Notes: a model not told the origin generated them from the sequence alone. A stretch of 64,000 nt of DNA from DAOUKH01 sp964291475 (GCA_964291475.2 OZ220083.1:558001-622000), one strand, 5' to 3'. Shown: positions 25,490 to 33,979, counted from the first letter of the stretch. A program made the numbers and translations.

Positions 25490-25783
25490 ATGGCAGCGTA
25501 TTTGATCGCCGATATGGAAGTCACCGACGCGGAGCTGCTCTCTGAATTCTCCAATCGGATAGGGGATCTCGTGGAGGCGCACAACGGCAGGTATCTGGTG
25601 CGCAGGGGGATCATCGAGGTCGTGGCCAGCGACCGGACGCACGACCGGGTCGTCGTCATAGAGTTCGGAGACCTCGCCAAGGCCCGGGCCTTCGTCAACT
25701 CACCGGAGTACCAGGAGCTTGCGAAGATCCGCTCGCGGAGCACCATCTGCAGCACGCTCATCTGCGATGGGGTGTCCGAGTAG
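25490..25783 (+). CDS. DUF1330-domain protein
   Basis: A 97-residue dimeric alpha/beta-barrel (ferredoxin-like) protein. ATG 25490 follows a GAAGAGAGG site. The DUF1330 pattern is clear: AAYLIADMEVTD, then YLVRRG, VVVIEFGDLAKARAFVNSPEYQEL and a closing strand. Family members are cytoplasmic and of unknown function, related in fold to small monooxygenases. It stands alone between the heme genes and a minus-strand ATPase. Confidence 0.85.
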   Translation: MAAYLIADMEVTDAELLSEFSNRIGDLVEAHNGRYLVRRGIIEVVASDRTHDRVVVIEFGDLAKARAFVNSPEYQELAKIRSRSTICSTLICDGVSE

Positions 25784-25847
25784 GCGCCCTCGGCGGGCAT
25801 AGCCTGGCGGCGCGGACGGTAGGGAGGTTCGGTCGACCAACACCTTC

Positions 25848-27026
25848 CTACGACGCTTCCCCCTCGAACTCTTCCAGCACGCTGGCGAGGTCGCTCAGCG
25901 GAACAACCTCGCCGCCGCTCCTCGATTGACGACCTGATCCGCCGTAGACGACGGCCTTCGCGGAGATGCCGGGGACGAGATCGGCGACGCGGTTCAGGGA
26001 GTGGAAGTAGTCGGAAGCGACGGTGGCACCGGCCTTGATCTCAATGGCGCCGATTCCGTGGCCGGTCTCGTACAGCAGGTCGCACTCCAGCCCCTGTGCG
26101 TCTCGGAAAAAGGAAAGGTTGGGCTGGCGCCCCTGGTTGAGGCGGTGCTTCAGCGCCTCGGTGACGACCGCGTTCTCGAAGAGCGCCCCGCGTAGGGGAT
26201 GCGTCGCGATCTGCCCGGCGTGTTCGATGCCGAGGAGGTAGCTGGCCAGACCGACGTCATAGAAGTAGAGCTTGGGCGACTTGACCAACCGCTTCCGGAG
26301 GTTGGCGTGAAAGGGCTGAAGTTGGAAGACGATGTAGCTTGCTTCCAGTACCGCCAGCCACGACCGCGCCGTCGTATGGGACACGCCGGCGTCCGAACCC
26401 AGCGAGGTCAGGTTGACGAGCTGGCCTACCCGCCCCGCGCACAAGCGGACGAACCGCCGGAAGCTCGACAGGTTCCGGATCTCCCCCAGGCGGCGCACAT
26501 CCCGCTCGACATAGGTCTCGACGTAGTCGCCGAGTGCCTGCCGGGGTTCGAGCCCGTGATCAAGAATCCGGGGGTAGAACCCGGAGTAGAGGATGTCTTC
26601 GACCGTGTTGCTTGCTCCGGTCTGCCGCCGCTCCGCCAGAGAAAACGGCAGCAGCCGGAGGAGCGCCGTCCGCCCCGCTAAGGACTGGCTGATGGCGTCG
26701 GATAGCCTGAACTGTTCGCTCCCTGTGAGCACGAAGAGGCTGTTGCGGCCACGTTCGTCGGCGAGCACCTGCAGGTAGGACAACAACGCGGGAACGTACT
26801 GGACCTCGTCGATGATGGCGCCCTCACCGAGCTGCGCGAGAAAGCTTCGAGGATCGGACTCGGCGAAAGCCCGTTGGTCGGGTGCCTCAAGGTTTGCGTA
26901 GGTGAGGTTGGGGAAGGCGGCGCGGCACAGTGTGGTCTTGCCGGACTGGCGTGGCCCGGTCACGGTCACGAAAGGATACTGTTCAAAGAGCGCCGTCAAG
27001 CGGGGCGTGATTTCACGCTCGATCAT
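25848..27026 (-). CDS. AAA_14/DUF4143 ATP-binding protein
   Basis: A 392-residue protein with an N-terminal AAA_14 ATPase: Walker A GPRQSGKTT at 24-32, Walker B AIIDEVQYVP with Asp73-Glu74, and sensor VLTGSEQF. It is followed by a helical region and a C-terminal DUF4143 domain whose ECDLLYETG...AIEIKAG motif is the PD-(D/E)xK nuclease-like core. Such genes occur singly and patchily in bacteria and their function is unresolved. A perfect 33-bp inverted repeat lies just upstream (27050-27082). Confidence 0.88.
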   Translation of the reverse strand: MIEREITPRLTALFEQYPFVTVTGPRQSGKTTLCRAAFPNLTYANLEAPDQRAFAESDPRSFLAQLGEGAIIDEVQYVPALLSYLQVLADERGRNSLFVLTGSEQFRLSDAISQSLAGRTALLRLLPFSLAERRQTGASNTVEDILYSGFYPRILDHGLEPRQALGDYVETYVERDVRRLGEIRNLSSFRRFVRLCAGRVGQLVNLTSLGSDAGVSHTTARSWLAVLEASYIVFQLQPFHANLRKRLVKSPKLYFYDVGLASYLLGIEHAGQIATHPLRGALFENAVVTEALKHRLNQGRQPNLSFFRDAQGLECDLLYETGHGIGAIEIKAGATVASDYFHSLNRVADLVPGISAKAVVYGGSGRQSRSGGEVVPLSDLASVLEEFEGEAS

Positions 27027-27049
27027 GGCCTAAACATAGCACGAGAGCC

Positions 27050-27082
27050 GTGCAAATTGAAAGTAGCACTTTCAATTTGCAC
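27050..27082. repeat. Perfect 15-bp inverted repeat with 3-nt spacer
   Basis: GTGCAAATTGAAAGT at 27050-27064, AGC, then its exact complement ACTTTCAATTTGCAC at 27068-27082. It is AT-rich against a GC-rich background and lies 24 bp upstream of the AAA_14/DUF4143 start codon. It may be an operator, an attachment or recombination site, or an RNA hairpin. Confidence 0.8.
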
Positions 27083-27144
27083 GCGCTCCCCTGGGTAAAC
27101 AGTCGTCCGTGCCCCGCCAACGACAGTCCGCCCAGCGACGCCGC

Positions 27145-27173
27145 TTTACGCCGTAGACCGCCGCGCCTAGAAT
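27145..27173 (+). promoter_or_regulatory. Putative promoter for the acyl-CoA dehydrogenase at 27202
   Basis: TTTACG (27145-27150) and TAGAAT (27168-27173) with 17 nt between. The predicted start lies about 22 nt before the ATG. The match is moderate. Confidence 0.4.
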
Positions 27174-27201
27174 CGGGCCGTCCCGACTGTTGGAGCCGCG
27201 C

Positions 27202-28383
27202 ATGGAGTTTCGCTTTAGCCAGGAGCAGGAGGACTTCCGCCTCGAGGTGCGGAGCTTCCTGCGCGAGGCCCTGCCCGAGGGGTGGCGCGGCGTCTACCCC
27301 GACTCCTATTTCGAGGACGAGTACTGGGGGCTGATCCGCGACTTCACCGCCCGCCTCGCCAATCGCGGATGGCTGACGATGGCCTGGCCTCCCGAGTACG
27401 GCGGTAGGGGCCTCTCCGTCCTCGACCAGATGGTCTACAACGAGGAGCAGTCGTACTACCGCGCCCCGCAGCGCGACCTCTCCACCGGCGTGAACCTCGT
27501 CGCGCCGACGGTGATGGTCCACGGCACCGAGGCGCAGCGGCAGGAGATCCTGCCCCCGATCAGGGCCGGGGAGCACATCTACTGTCAGGGGTTCAGCGAG
27601 CCGGGGTCGGGGTCCGACTTGGCTTCGCTGCAGTGCGCCGCCGTGGCCGATGGCGACGACTACGTGGTCAACGGCTCCAAGATCTGGACCAGCGGCGCCC
27701 ACCGGTCGAACCGCTGCATCCTCCTGACCCGCACCGACCCCGAAGCGCCGAAGCACCGCGGCATCTCGGTCTTCCTCATCCCGATGGACCTGCCCGGCAT
27801 CACGGTGCGCCCGATCCTCAACCCCCTCGGCGTGCACTACTTCAACCAGGTCTTCTTCGACGACGCCCGCGTGCCCAAGCACATGATGATCGGCGAGGAG
27901 AACCGCGGCTGGTACGTGGCGGCGACCACGCTCGACTTCGAGCGTTCGGGGATCGCCAAGTTCGCCTCGGGGCAGCGCTCCATCGACGAGCTGGTCGAGA
28001 TCGCCGGCGAGATGGCCGCGAACGGGGGCTCGGCGCTGCCCGCTGCCCTCAAGAACGCCCTCGCCGACGTCGCCATCGCCAACCACGCGGGCAGGATGCT
28101 CGCCTACCGGGTCGGCTTCATGCAGTCGCAGGGGAAGATACCGAACCAGGAGGCGTCGGCCTCCAAGCTCATCGGCACCGAGATCGCGCAACGCATCTCT
28201 CAGGTGGGCATGCGCATCATGGGACTCGCCGGCCAGGTGCACCGGGGGTCGGCGTACGCGATCCTCGACGGCTGGCCGACCGCGGAGTACGTCAACGACC
28301 TCTCGTTCACCCTCCGCGGGGGAACGTCCGAGGTGCAGCGCAACATCGTGGCGACGCGCGGGCTCGGACTGCCGCGCGGCTAG
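27202..28383 (+). CDS. Acyl-CoA dehydrogenase, steroid/bile-acid-like subtype
   Basis: A 393-residue flavoprotein with ATG 27202. FAD contacts are FSEPGSGSDLAS and NGSKIWTSGAH, and the C-terminal FAD/dimer motif is RGGTSEVQR. The residue before GTSE is Gly rather than Glu, so the classical catalytic base is not at that place. This is also seen in actinobacterial FadE26/28-type enzymes that work as heteromers. Its closest relative in the window by eye is the gene at 59123 (shared GWLTMAWPxEYGG and PKHRGISVFLI). It probably oxidises bulky or branched acyl-CoAs. Confidence 0.88.
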   Translation: MEFRFSQEQEDFRLEVRSFLREALPEGWRGVYPDSYFEDEYWGLIRDFTARLANRGWLTMAWPPEYGGRGLSVLDQMVYNEEQSYYRAPQRDLSTGVNLVAPTVMVHGTEAQRQEILPPIRAGEHIYCQGFSEPGSGSDLASLQCAAVADGDDYVVNGSKIWTSGAHRSNRCILLTRTDPEAPKHRGISVFLIPMDLPGITVRPILNPLGVHYFNQVFFDDARVPKHMMIGEENRGWYVAATTLDFERSGIAKFASGQRSIDELVEIAGEMAANGGSALPAALKNALADVAIANHAGRMLAYRVGFMQSQGKIPNQEASASKLIGTEIAQRISQVGMRIMGLAGQVHRGSAYAILDGWPTAEYVNDLSFTLRGGTSEVQRNIVATRGLGLPRG

Positions 28384-28408
28384 ACCAGAAGAGACAGAAG
28401 GAGACGGC

Positions 28409-29056
28409 ATGGACGGACGTGAGCACAAGGGAGCCTTCGTGGTAATGAACTCCGCGGCCGATGGCGAGGACGCCGCCGCGTGGAGCGCGTGGTACATCGA
28501 CGTGCACATGCCGGAGGTGCTGGAGCCCGGCATCTTCACCTCGGGGTCGAGGTTCGAGCGCACCACCGGCCGCGCTCCGTCCGACGCGACGCACATGGCC
28601 CTGTACGAGTGCCCCCGCGACGACGTCGACGGCGCCTGGGGCGATCTGCGTCAGGCCCTAGCCGCGAGCGCCAATCCCAACGCCCCGCGCCCGGCGTCGG
28701 ACGTCGCGCTGATGAGCACCTTCCGGCTGCTCCACGCCTCGCCGCACGGCGGCAAGCCGACCAAGAGCGTGCTGCTGGTCAACGTCGACTACAACGACGA
28801 GGCCACCGTCGACGACTTCAACCAGTGGTACAACACGACGCACATCTCGGAGTTCCTCGCCAGCGGGGCCTACCACACCGCGACCCGCTACGAGATATGC
28901 GAGCCGGTGGAGCACTACGGACGCTTCCTCGCCGTCTACGAGTCGAAGTTCGACCCCGACGAGGCCGACCGCATCTCCAGGGCCAACGCCAAGATGTCGC
29001 CGCCGCCGGAGGCGCTCAAGCTCCGCCACCTCGGGCACTACGCCCGCCTGAAGTAG
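28409..29056 (+). CDS. Tandem dimeric alpha/beta-barrel protein (EthD-like)
   Basis: A 215-residue protein made of two similar halves. Each starts with a strand (KGAFVVMNSAA; KSVLLVNVDYN), then a W-Y/N-T-H-type segment (WSAWYIDVHMPE at about 27-38; FNQWYNTTHISE at about 139-150) and a strand with aromatic residues (THMALYEC; RFLAVYESKF). This resembles fused EthD/DUF4286-like ferredoxin folds found beside catabolic oxidoreductases. The function is not known. It is 25 nt after the acyl-CoA dehydrogenase and probably co-transcribed. Confidence 0.6.
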   Translation: MDGREHKGAFVVMNSAADGEDAAAWSAWYIDVHMPEVLEPGIFTSGSRFERTTGRAPSDATHMALYECPRDDVDGAWGDLRQALAASANPNAPRPASDVALMSTFRLLHASPHGGKPTKSVLLVNVDYNDEATVDDFNQWYNTTHISEFLASGAYHTATRYEICEPVEHYGRFLAVYESKFDPDEADRISRANAKMSPPPEALKLRHLGHYARLK

Positions 29057-29097
29057 ACCGCTCTCGCACGGACCGCGCGCATAACAGGGAGAGTCCA

Positions 29098-29340
29098 GTG
29101 AAGCCCATGAAGAAGATCCGCGTTGGCGACAGAGAGGTCAACGCCAGGGAAGAGGACTTCGAGATCGTCCGCGAGGACTGGAACGAGTACAAGTTCCTCG
29201 ACGGCGGCTCCGTCCGCGTGAAGACGACGGTGGCGAGGATCTTCCGCGTGCTCGACGACGCGGGAAACCCCGTCTACGACCAGGACGGCGACCCGCAGGT
29301 CGTGGTGCGCCACAACACGCAGATCGTCGCGGCGGAGTAG
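29098..29340 (+). CDS. Small conserved-looking hypothetical protein
   Basis: An 80-residue soluble protein. GTG 29098 is preceded by AGGGAGAGTCCA; ATG 29107 is the alternative. It is predicted to be mostly beta, with alternating strands (YKFLDGGSVRVKTTVARIFRVLD, QVVVRHNTQIV) and a charged VNAREEDFEIVREDW region. I recognise no family. It closes the unit that starts with the acyl-CoA dehydrogenase at 27202 and may be an accessory subunit. Confidence 0.6.
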   Translation: MKPMKKIRVGDREVNAREEDFEIVREDWNEYKFLDGGSVRVKTTVARIFRVLDDAGNPVYDQDGDPQVVVRHNTQIVAAE

Positions 29341-29626
29341 CGGCCTGCCGTAACCCGCCGACGCCGGCAGGGGACCGTCCCTGTAGGGGCGACCCTTGTG
29401 GTCGCCCTCCCCTTTAGGAGACCTTTGCACAGCTCCCGCCGATGGTTCGAAAGCGGGTGGAGTGGGGTGGTCTTCCCTCTCCCCCTCCGGGGGAGATTTG
29501 AGAGAGGGCGCGCGCCCCAGGCGCGCGAGCGCCCGTAGGGCGCTGCTCCCCCACTCCGCCCGTGTTACGCAAAGGTGTCCCATGGGGAAGACACTTAAGG
29601 CGCGCTCCCCTGCGAAGGCGGCGCCC
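29341..29626. other. Repeat-rich intergenic region
   Basis: No gene is seen. The stretch contains an inverted family B hairpin (29380-29407) and a family A-type hairpin (TCTCCCCC, loop TCC, GGGGGAGA at 29478-29496), followed by ATTTGAGAGAGGGCG. It separates two converging transcription units. Confidence 0.65.
29380..29407 (-). repeat. Hairpin repeat family B copy, inverted
   Basis: On the minus strand: GGGCGACC, a 5-nt loop, GGTCGCCC, then CTACAGG. This is the same stem as the copy at 5830-5857. Confidence 0.7.
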
Positions 29627-31174
29627 CTAACCCGTGTACACCAGGCGGCGTTCCCAGGCGCGGGAGGTGTGGGGGAAGTCGGTGCGGGTGTGGGCGCCGC
29701 GGCTTTCCTCGCGGGCCAAGGCGGATTCGGCGATGAGGCGGGCGGTGACGACGGCGTTGCGGAGGTCGTAGCCGTCGCGGTCGCTGGGATCGGGTAGCGT
29801 TGTCTCCCAGGCCGTGAGCGTGTTCGCGGCGCGGGTGAGCCCGTCGGCGTCTCGCTCGATGCCGACGGAGTCCCACATCAGGTTCTGCAGCGCCTCGAGC
29901 GTGGGCGCCGGGTAGGCACGGGGGTCGGCGTCGCGGGCGGGCAGGACGCGGCGTTCCTCGCGGCGGACGGGGGGTTCTTCGATTGCCGCCGCCGTAGTTC
30001 CTTGGGCCTCGTCGACCATGCGCCGCGCGAAGACCAGCGTTTCCAGGAGCGAGTTGCTGGCGAGCCGGTTTGCGCCGTGCGCGCCGGTGCAGGCCGTCTC
30101 ACCCGCCGCGAGCAGGCCGGGGACGTTGGTGCGTCCGTCCGGCGTCACCCGCAGGCCGCCCATCATGTAGTGGGCGGCCGGGGCCACGGGGATGGGCTCT
30201 TTGGTGATGTCGAGGCCGTACTGGAGGCAGAACTGGTAGATCGAGGGGAAGCGGGAGGTGACCGTGCCCGGATCGAGGTGGCGCACGTCGAGCAGGACGT
30301 TGTCGGCGCCGGTCGCCCGCATCTCGGCCACGATGGCCCGTGCGACGATGTCGCGGGCCGCCAGCTCGCCGCCGCCGGCGTACCGCTCCATGAAACGCTG
30401 TTCGCTAACGTTCAGCAAGACGCCGCCCTCACCGCGCACCGCTTCCGAGATGAGGAAGGGTGGAGCGCCGGGCAGGCGCAGGGCGGTGGGGTGGAACTGG
30501 AAGAACTCCATGTCCATGACCTCGGCGCCGGCCCGGAATCCCAGGGCCACGCCGTCGCCGGTCACGACGCTGGAGTTCGTAGTGATGCGGTAGAGACGGC
30601 CTGCTCCGCCCGTCGCGAGCACGAGGTGGCCGCAGCCGATCCGCTCCCGCGACCCGGTCGCGAGGTCGAGCACGTCCACGCCGCGCACCGCGCCGTCTTC
30701 GACCACGGCGTCGGCGGCCAGGGCGAACTCGCGGATGAGGATGCCGCGGTCCCGTGCGGCATCGAACAGCGTGGTCTCGATGTGCCGGCCGGTCGCGTCG
30801 CCGCCGGCGTGCAGGACGCGGGGCACCGAATGTGCCCCCTCCCGAGCCAGGACGATCTCACCCTCCATTGAGTCGAACGGCACGCCAAGCCGGATCAGGT
30901 CGGCGATGCGGTCGGGCGCGTCGCGGGTCAGGATCTCGACGTTGGCGGGGTCGCAGAGGCCGGCCCCGGCGCGGCCGGTGTCGTCGGCGTGCCGCCGGGG
31001 CGTGTCGCCGGGGCCGATGGGCGCCGCGATGCCGCCCTGCGCGTACTGCGTGTTGCAGTCCTGGACGCTGCCCTTAGTGAGGACGAGGACGCTCGCCGAC
31101 TCCGAGGCGAGGAGGGCGGTATAGAGCCCGGCGATGCCGGAGCCGACGATGACGAAGTCGTAGTGCGCGTTCAA
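29627..31174 (-). CDS. nadB: L-aspartate oxidase NadB
   Basis: A 515-residue FAD enzyme oxidising L-aspartate to iminoaspartate, the first step of de novo NAD synthesis. TTG start at 31174. The Rossmann FAD site is FVIVGSGIAGLYTALLA, with further family motifs TQYAQGGIAA, ATGGAGRLY, EFFQFHPTAL and GAHGANRLASNSLLE. The length is normal. It follows nadA by 21 nt on the same strand. nadC is not next to it. Confidence 0.95.
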   Translation of the reverse strand: MNAHYDFVIVGSGIAGLYTALLASESASVLVLTKGSVQDCNTQYAQGGIAAPIGPGDTPRRHADDTGRAGAGLCDPANVEILTRDAPDRIADLIRLGVPFDSMEGEIVLAREGAHSVPRVLHAGGDATGRHIETTLFDAARDRGILIREFALAADAVVEDGAVRGVDVLDLATGSRERIGCGHLVLATGGAGRLYRITTNSSVVTGDGVALGFRAGAEVMDMEFFQFHPTALRLPGAPPFLISEAVRGEGGVLLNVSEQRFMERYAGGGELAARDIVARAIVAEMRATGADNVLLDVRHLDPGTVTSRFPSIYQFCLQYGLDITKEPIPVAPAAHYMMGGLRVTPDGRTNVPGLLAAGETACTGAHGANRLASNSLLETLVFARRMVDEAQGTTAAAIEEPPVRREERRVLPARDADPRAYPAPTLEALQNLMWDSVGIERDADGLTRAANTLTAWETTLPDPSDRDGYDLRNAVVTARLIAESALAREESRGAHTRTDFPHTSRAWERRLVYTG

Positions 31175-31195
31175 ACGCCGAGTTTCCGCCGCCGG

Positions 31196-32386
31196 TTAGG
31201 TCGTGGCGAGCATACGCTCCAGCGCCACCTTGGCCCAGTGGGTCACCGTCTCGTCCACCGAGACCTGGTTGACGACCTCGCCCTCGGCGAGGGCCTCGAT
31301 CACCCAGGCGAGATAGGCGGGGTGGATGCGGTACATCGTCGAGCAGGGGCAGATCACCGGGTCGAGGCAGAAGATGGTCTTGTCGGGGTGCTCGGCGGCG
31401 AGCCGGTTCACGAGGTTGATCTCGGTGCCTACGGCCCAGGAGGTGCCGCTGGGCGCGTCGGCGACCGTCTCGATGATCCGCTCCGTCGAGCCGATGTAGT
31501 CGGCGATCTGGGCCACTTCGAGCTCGCACTCGGGGTGGACGATGACGTTGATGCCCGGGAAGTTCTTGCGGGCGTCTTCGATCTGGCCCACGGTGAAGCG
31601 CTTGTGCACCGAGCAGTGGCCCCGCCAGAGGATGAATGTCGCCTTCCGCAGCGCCTCTTCGGTGTTGCCCCCCAGCGGCTGGAAGGGGTCCCAGACGACG
31701 GTGTCGTCGGGGGAGTAGCCCATCTTGACCGCCGTGTTGCGCCCGAGGTGTTGGTCGGGGAAGAAGAGCACCTTGGGGGACTGCGCCAGCGCCCATTCGA
31801 CCACGGCCCCGGCGTTGCTCGAGGTGCAGACGACGCCGCCGTTCGCGCCGCAGAAGGCCTTCAGCGCCGCCGTCGAGTTCATGTAGGTCACCGGCGTGAC
31901 CGTGCCGGCGACGCCCTCGATGGCCTGCAGCTCGTCCCAGCAGGCGAAGACGTCTTCGGTAGGGGCCATGTCGGCCATCGAGCAGCCCGCGGAGAGGTTG
32001 GGCAGAATGACCTTCTGGTGGGGGCCGCTGAGCACGTCGGCGCTCTCGGCCATGAAGTGCACGCCGCAGAAGATGATGTAGTCGGCCTCGGGGTGCGCCG
32101 CCGCGCTGCGGGCGAGCTTGAACGAGTCGCCGCGGAAGTCGGCGTACTGGATGATCTCGTCGCGCTGGTAGTGGTGGCCCAGGATCGCGAGGCGCGACCC
32201 CAGCTCCGCCCGCGCCGCCGCGATGCGCCGGTGCATCTCCTCCTCCGGCATGCCGAGATAGCGGCCGGGCAGCCGCGACGCGGTCTTCGTCGAAAGCTCC
32301 GTGCGGTAGAGCAGGTCTTGCAGCGAGCGGTCCGCGTCGCAGCCCTTCCCGACGGTGAGCTTCTCCTGCACCACTTCGAGGGTCAT
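31196..32386 (-). CDS. nadA: Quinolinate synthase NadA
   Basis: A 396-residue [4Fe-4S] enzyme condensing iminoaspartate with dihydroxyacetone phosphate to quinolinate. Three cluster cysteines are in SAGCSMADM, VVCTSSNAG and ICPCSTMYRI. ILGHHYQRDEI and PDQHLGRNTA bind substrate. The N-terminal ~50-residue extension is typical of the longer NadA form. It is upstream of nadB and probably co-transcribed. Confidence 0.95.
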   Translation of the reverse strand: MTLEVVQEKLTVGKGCDADRSLQDLLYRTELSTKTASRLPGRYLGMPEEEMHRRIAAARAELGSRLAILGHHYQRDEIIQYADFRGDSFKLARSAAAHPEADYIIFCGVHFMAESADVLSGPHQKVILPNLSAGCSMADMAPTEDVFACWDELQAIEGVAGTVTPVTYMNSTAALKAFCGANGGVVCTSSNAGAVVEWALAQSPKVLFFPDQHLGRNTAVKMGYSPDDTVVWDPFQPLGGNTEEALRKATFILWRGHCSVHKRFTVGQIEDARKNFPGINVIVHPECELEVAQIADYIGSTERIIETVADAPSGTSWAVGTEINLVNRLAAEHPDKTIFCLDPVICPCSTMYRIHPAYLAWVIEALAEGEVVNQVSVDETVTHWAKVALERMLATT

Positions 32387-32431
32387 CGTGCCACCGACCC
32401 CTTTCTTCTCTTCGCCTCGCGTTGTCTTGCG

Positions 32432-33745
32432 TTAGTTTGCGGCGCCTGCCATCTCCAAGCGCAGGCTCCGGCGGCGCGGCGCGCTGCCGGTCAGCGAGAA
32501 CGGCGACGCATCGCGGATGGTCACGTCGACCAGCTCGCCGTGGTAGCGGTCACCGCCGTCCACGTACACCAGCTTGTTGGAGCGCGTGCGGCCATGCCAC
32601 CGGCCGTCCTTGCTGTCCTCGATAAGGACCTCCTCCTCGCGCCTGACGTAGCCTTTGTTAATCTCGTAGCCGATCTCGTTCTGCAACGCCTCCAAGGCGG
32701 CGTTGCGGCGCTTCTTCTCCTCCGCTGGGACGTCGTCGGGCTGCTTCCTGGAAGCGATCGTGCCCGGCCGCACCGAGTAGGAGGCGATGTGAACCTTGTC
32801 GAACCGGACCCGGCGCACGAGGTCGACGGTCTGCTCGAATTGGGCCTCGGTCTCACCGGGGAAGCCGACGATGATGTCCGTGGTCAGCCCCGCATCGGGC
32901 ATGACCTCGCGGATGCGGTCGACCTTCTCGAAATACTGCTCGCGGGTGTAGCCGCGCCGCATCGCTTCGAGCACGGCGTCGTCCCCCGCCTGCACCGGCA
33001 GGTTGATGAACTCGCAGACCTTCTCCAGCCCCGCGACGGCGTCGATGATGCGGTCGCTCATGTCGTTGGGGTGCGAGGTGAGGAAGCGGATGCGCTTCAA
33101 GCCGCGGACCTCGTTGACCGCTTCGAGCAGGTCGGCGAGGTCGGGCGCGCCGGGGAGGTCGTGGCCGTAAGAGTCGACGTTCTGGCCGAGGAGGGTGACT
33201 TCCTTGACGCCGCGCGCCGTCAGCATCTCGGCTTCCTGGACGAGCTCGGCGATGGGGCGGCTGCGCTCCCGTCCCCGGCGGTAGGGGATGATGCAGAACG
33301 TGCAGAACTTGTCGCAGCCGTGGATGATCGGGATGAAGGTGGCGACGGACGGTGCGCTGGGGATGAGTGGAGCCGAGGTGTCGAGGCACGTCCCGTCCTG
33401 GGCCTCGACGAGCCGGACGATGGGCCCGAACTCCTGCGGCCGCATGAAGCAGTCGACGTGGGGGAAGCGGCGTTCGAGGTCGCGGGTGTCGGGGCCGACC
33501 ATGCACCCCATGAGCCCGATCAGCTTGCCGGGGTGCTCCCGCTTCAGGCCGCGGAGCGATCCGAGGCGGCCGGCGGCCTTGTCTTCGGCGCCCTGCCGCA
33601 CCACGCAGCTATTGAGCACGATGACGTCGGCGCGCTCCATGACCGGCTCCGGCTCGCAGCCCAGGCGGTCGAAGGCGTTCGCCAGCCGTTCGGAGTCGGC
33701 CACGTTCATCTGACAGCCTATGGTCCAGATGTGATACGTCGTCAT
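32432..33745 (-). CDS. miaB: tRNA methylthiotransferase MiaB
   Basis: A 437-residue radical-SAM enzyme converting i6A37 to ms2i6A37 in tRNA. The N-terminal UPF0004 domain carries auxiliary-cluster cysteines (TIGCQMN Cys11, LNSCVVRQ Cys47, LMGCMVG). The radical SAM CxxxCxxC is in GCDKFCTFC. A C-terminal TRAM domain has GRTRSNKLVYVDG. The start codon directly abuts a palindrome of the TGTGA-N6-TCACA type. It is upstream of nadA on the same strand, with a ~45-nt gap. Confidence 0.95.
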   Translation of the reverse strand: MTTYHIWTIGCQMNVADSERLANAFDRLGCEPEPVMERADVIVLNSCVVRQGAEDKAAGRLGSLRGLKREHPGKLIGLMGCMVGPDTRDLERRFPHVDCFMRPQEFGPIVRLVEAQDGTCLDTSAPLIPSAPSVATFIPIIHGCDKFCTFCIIPYRRGRERSRPIAELVQEAEMLTARGVKEVTLLGQNVDSYGHDLPGAPDLADLLEAVNEVRGLKRIRFLTSHPNDMSDRIIDAVAGLEKVCEFINLPVQAGDDAVLEAMRRGYTREQYFEKVDRIREVMPDAGLTTDIIVGFPGETEAQFEQTVDLVRRVRFDKVHIASYSVRPGTIASRKQPDDVPAEEKKRRNAALEALQNEIGYEINKGYVRREEEVLIEDSKDGRWHGRTRSNKLVYVDGGDRYHGELVDVTIRDASPFSLTGSAPRRRSLRLEMAGAAN

Positions 33746-33764
33746 TTGTGACCCGCGTCACAAA
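33745..33764. promoter_or_regulatory. CRP/FNR-type palindrome at the miaB start
   Basis: TTTGTGAC, CCGC, GTCACAAA: perfect 8-bp arms with the TGTGA-N6-TCACA layout of CRP/FNR-family operators. It touches the first base of the miaB start codon, so a bound protein would be expected to repress or to act on the tRNA-side promoter. No regulator gene of this family is in the window. Confidence 0.5.
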
Positions 33765-33839
33765 GTCGGCCCCGTTTCAGGGTACACGAATCCCCCTGTG
33801 GCGCAATCTTCCTCCTGGGAACCGTCGAGGTTCAGTTAC

Positions 33840-33930
33840 TGGCGGAGGGAATGGGATTTGAACCCATGTGGGGCGCGAACCCCTCCCGCTTAGCAGGCGG
33901 GTGCACTAGGCCAGGCTATGCGATCCCTCC
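33840..33930 (-). tRNA. tRNA-Ser (anticodon GCT)
   Basis: A class II tRNA on the minus strand. The acceptor stem GGAGGGA (33930-33924) pairs with TCCCTCC (33850-33844), followed by G73 and an encoded CCA. The anticodon stem-loop CCGCCTGCTAAGCGG gives GCT. The T arm is GGGTTCAAATCCC. A long variable arm, AGGGGTTCGCGCCCC, is typical of tRNA-Ser. Confidence 0.93.
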
Positions 33931-33941
33931 CTGAAAAGGTC

Positions 33942-33970
33942 ACTATAGCACCGGCGCCTTGCCGGGGGAA
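33942..33970 (-). promoter_or_regulatory. Promoter of tRNA-Ser
   Basis: On the minus strand TTCCCC (33970-33965) and TATAGT (33947-33942) with 17 nt between. The stretch from the -10 to the tRNA contains ACCTTTTC, also found in the same place before tRNA-Cys. Confidence 0.5.
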
Positions 33971-33979
33971 GGGTTGTGC

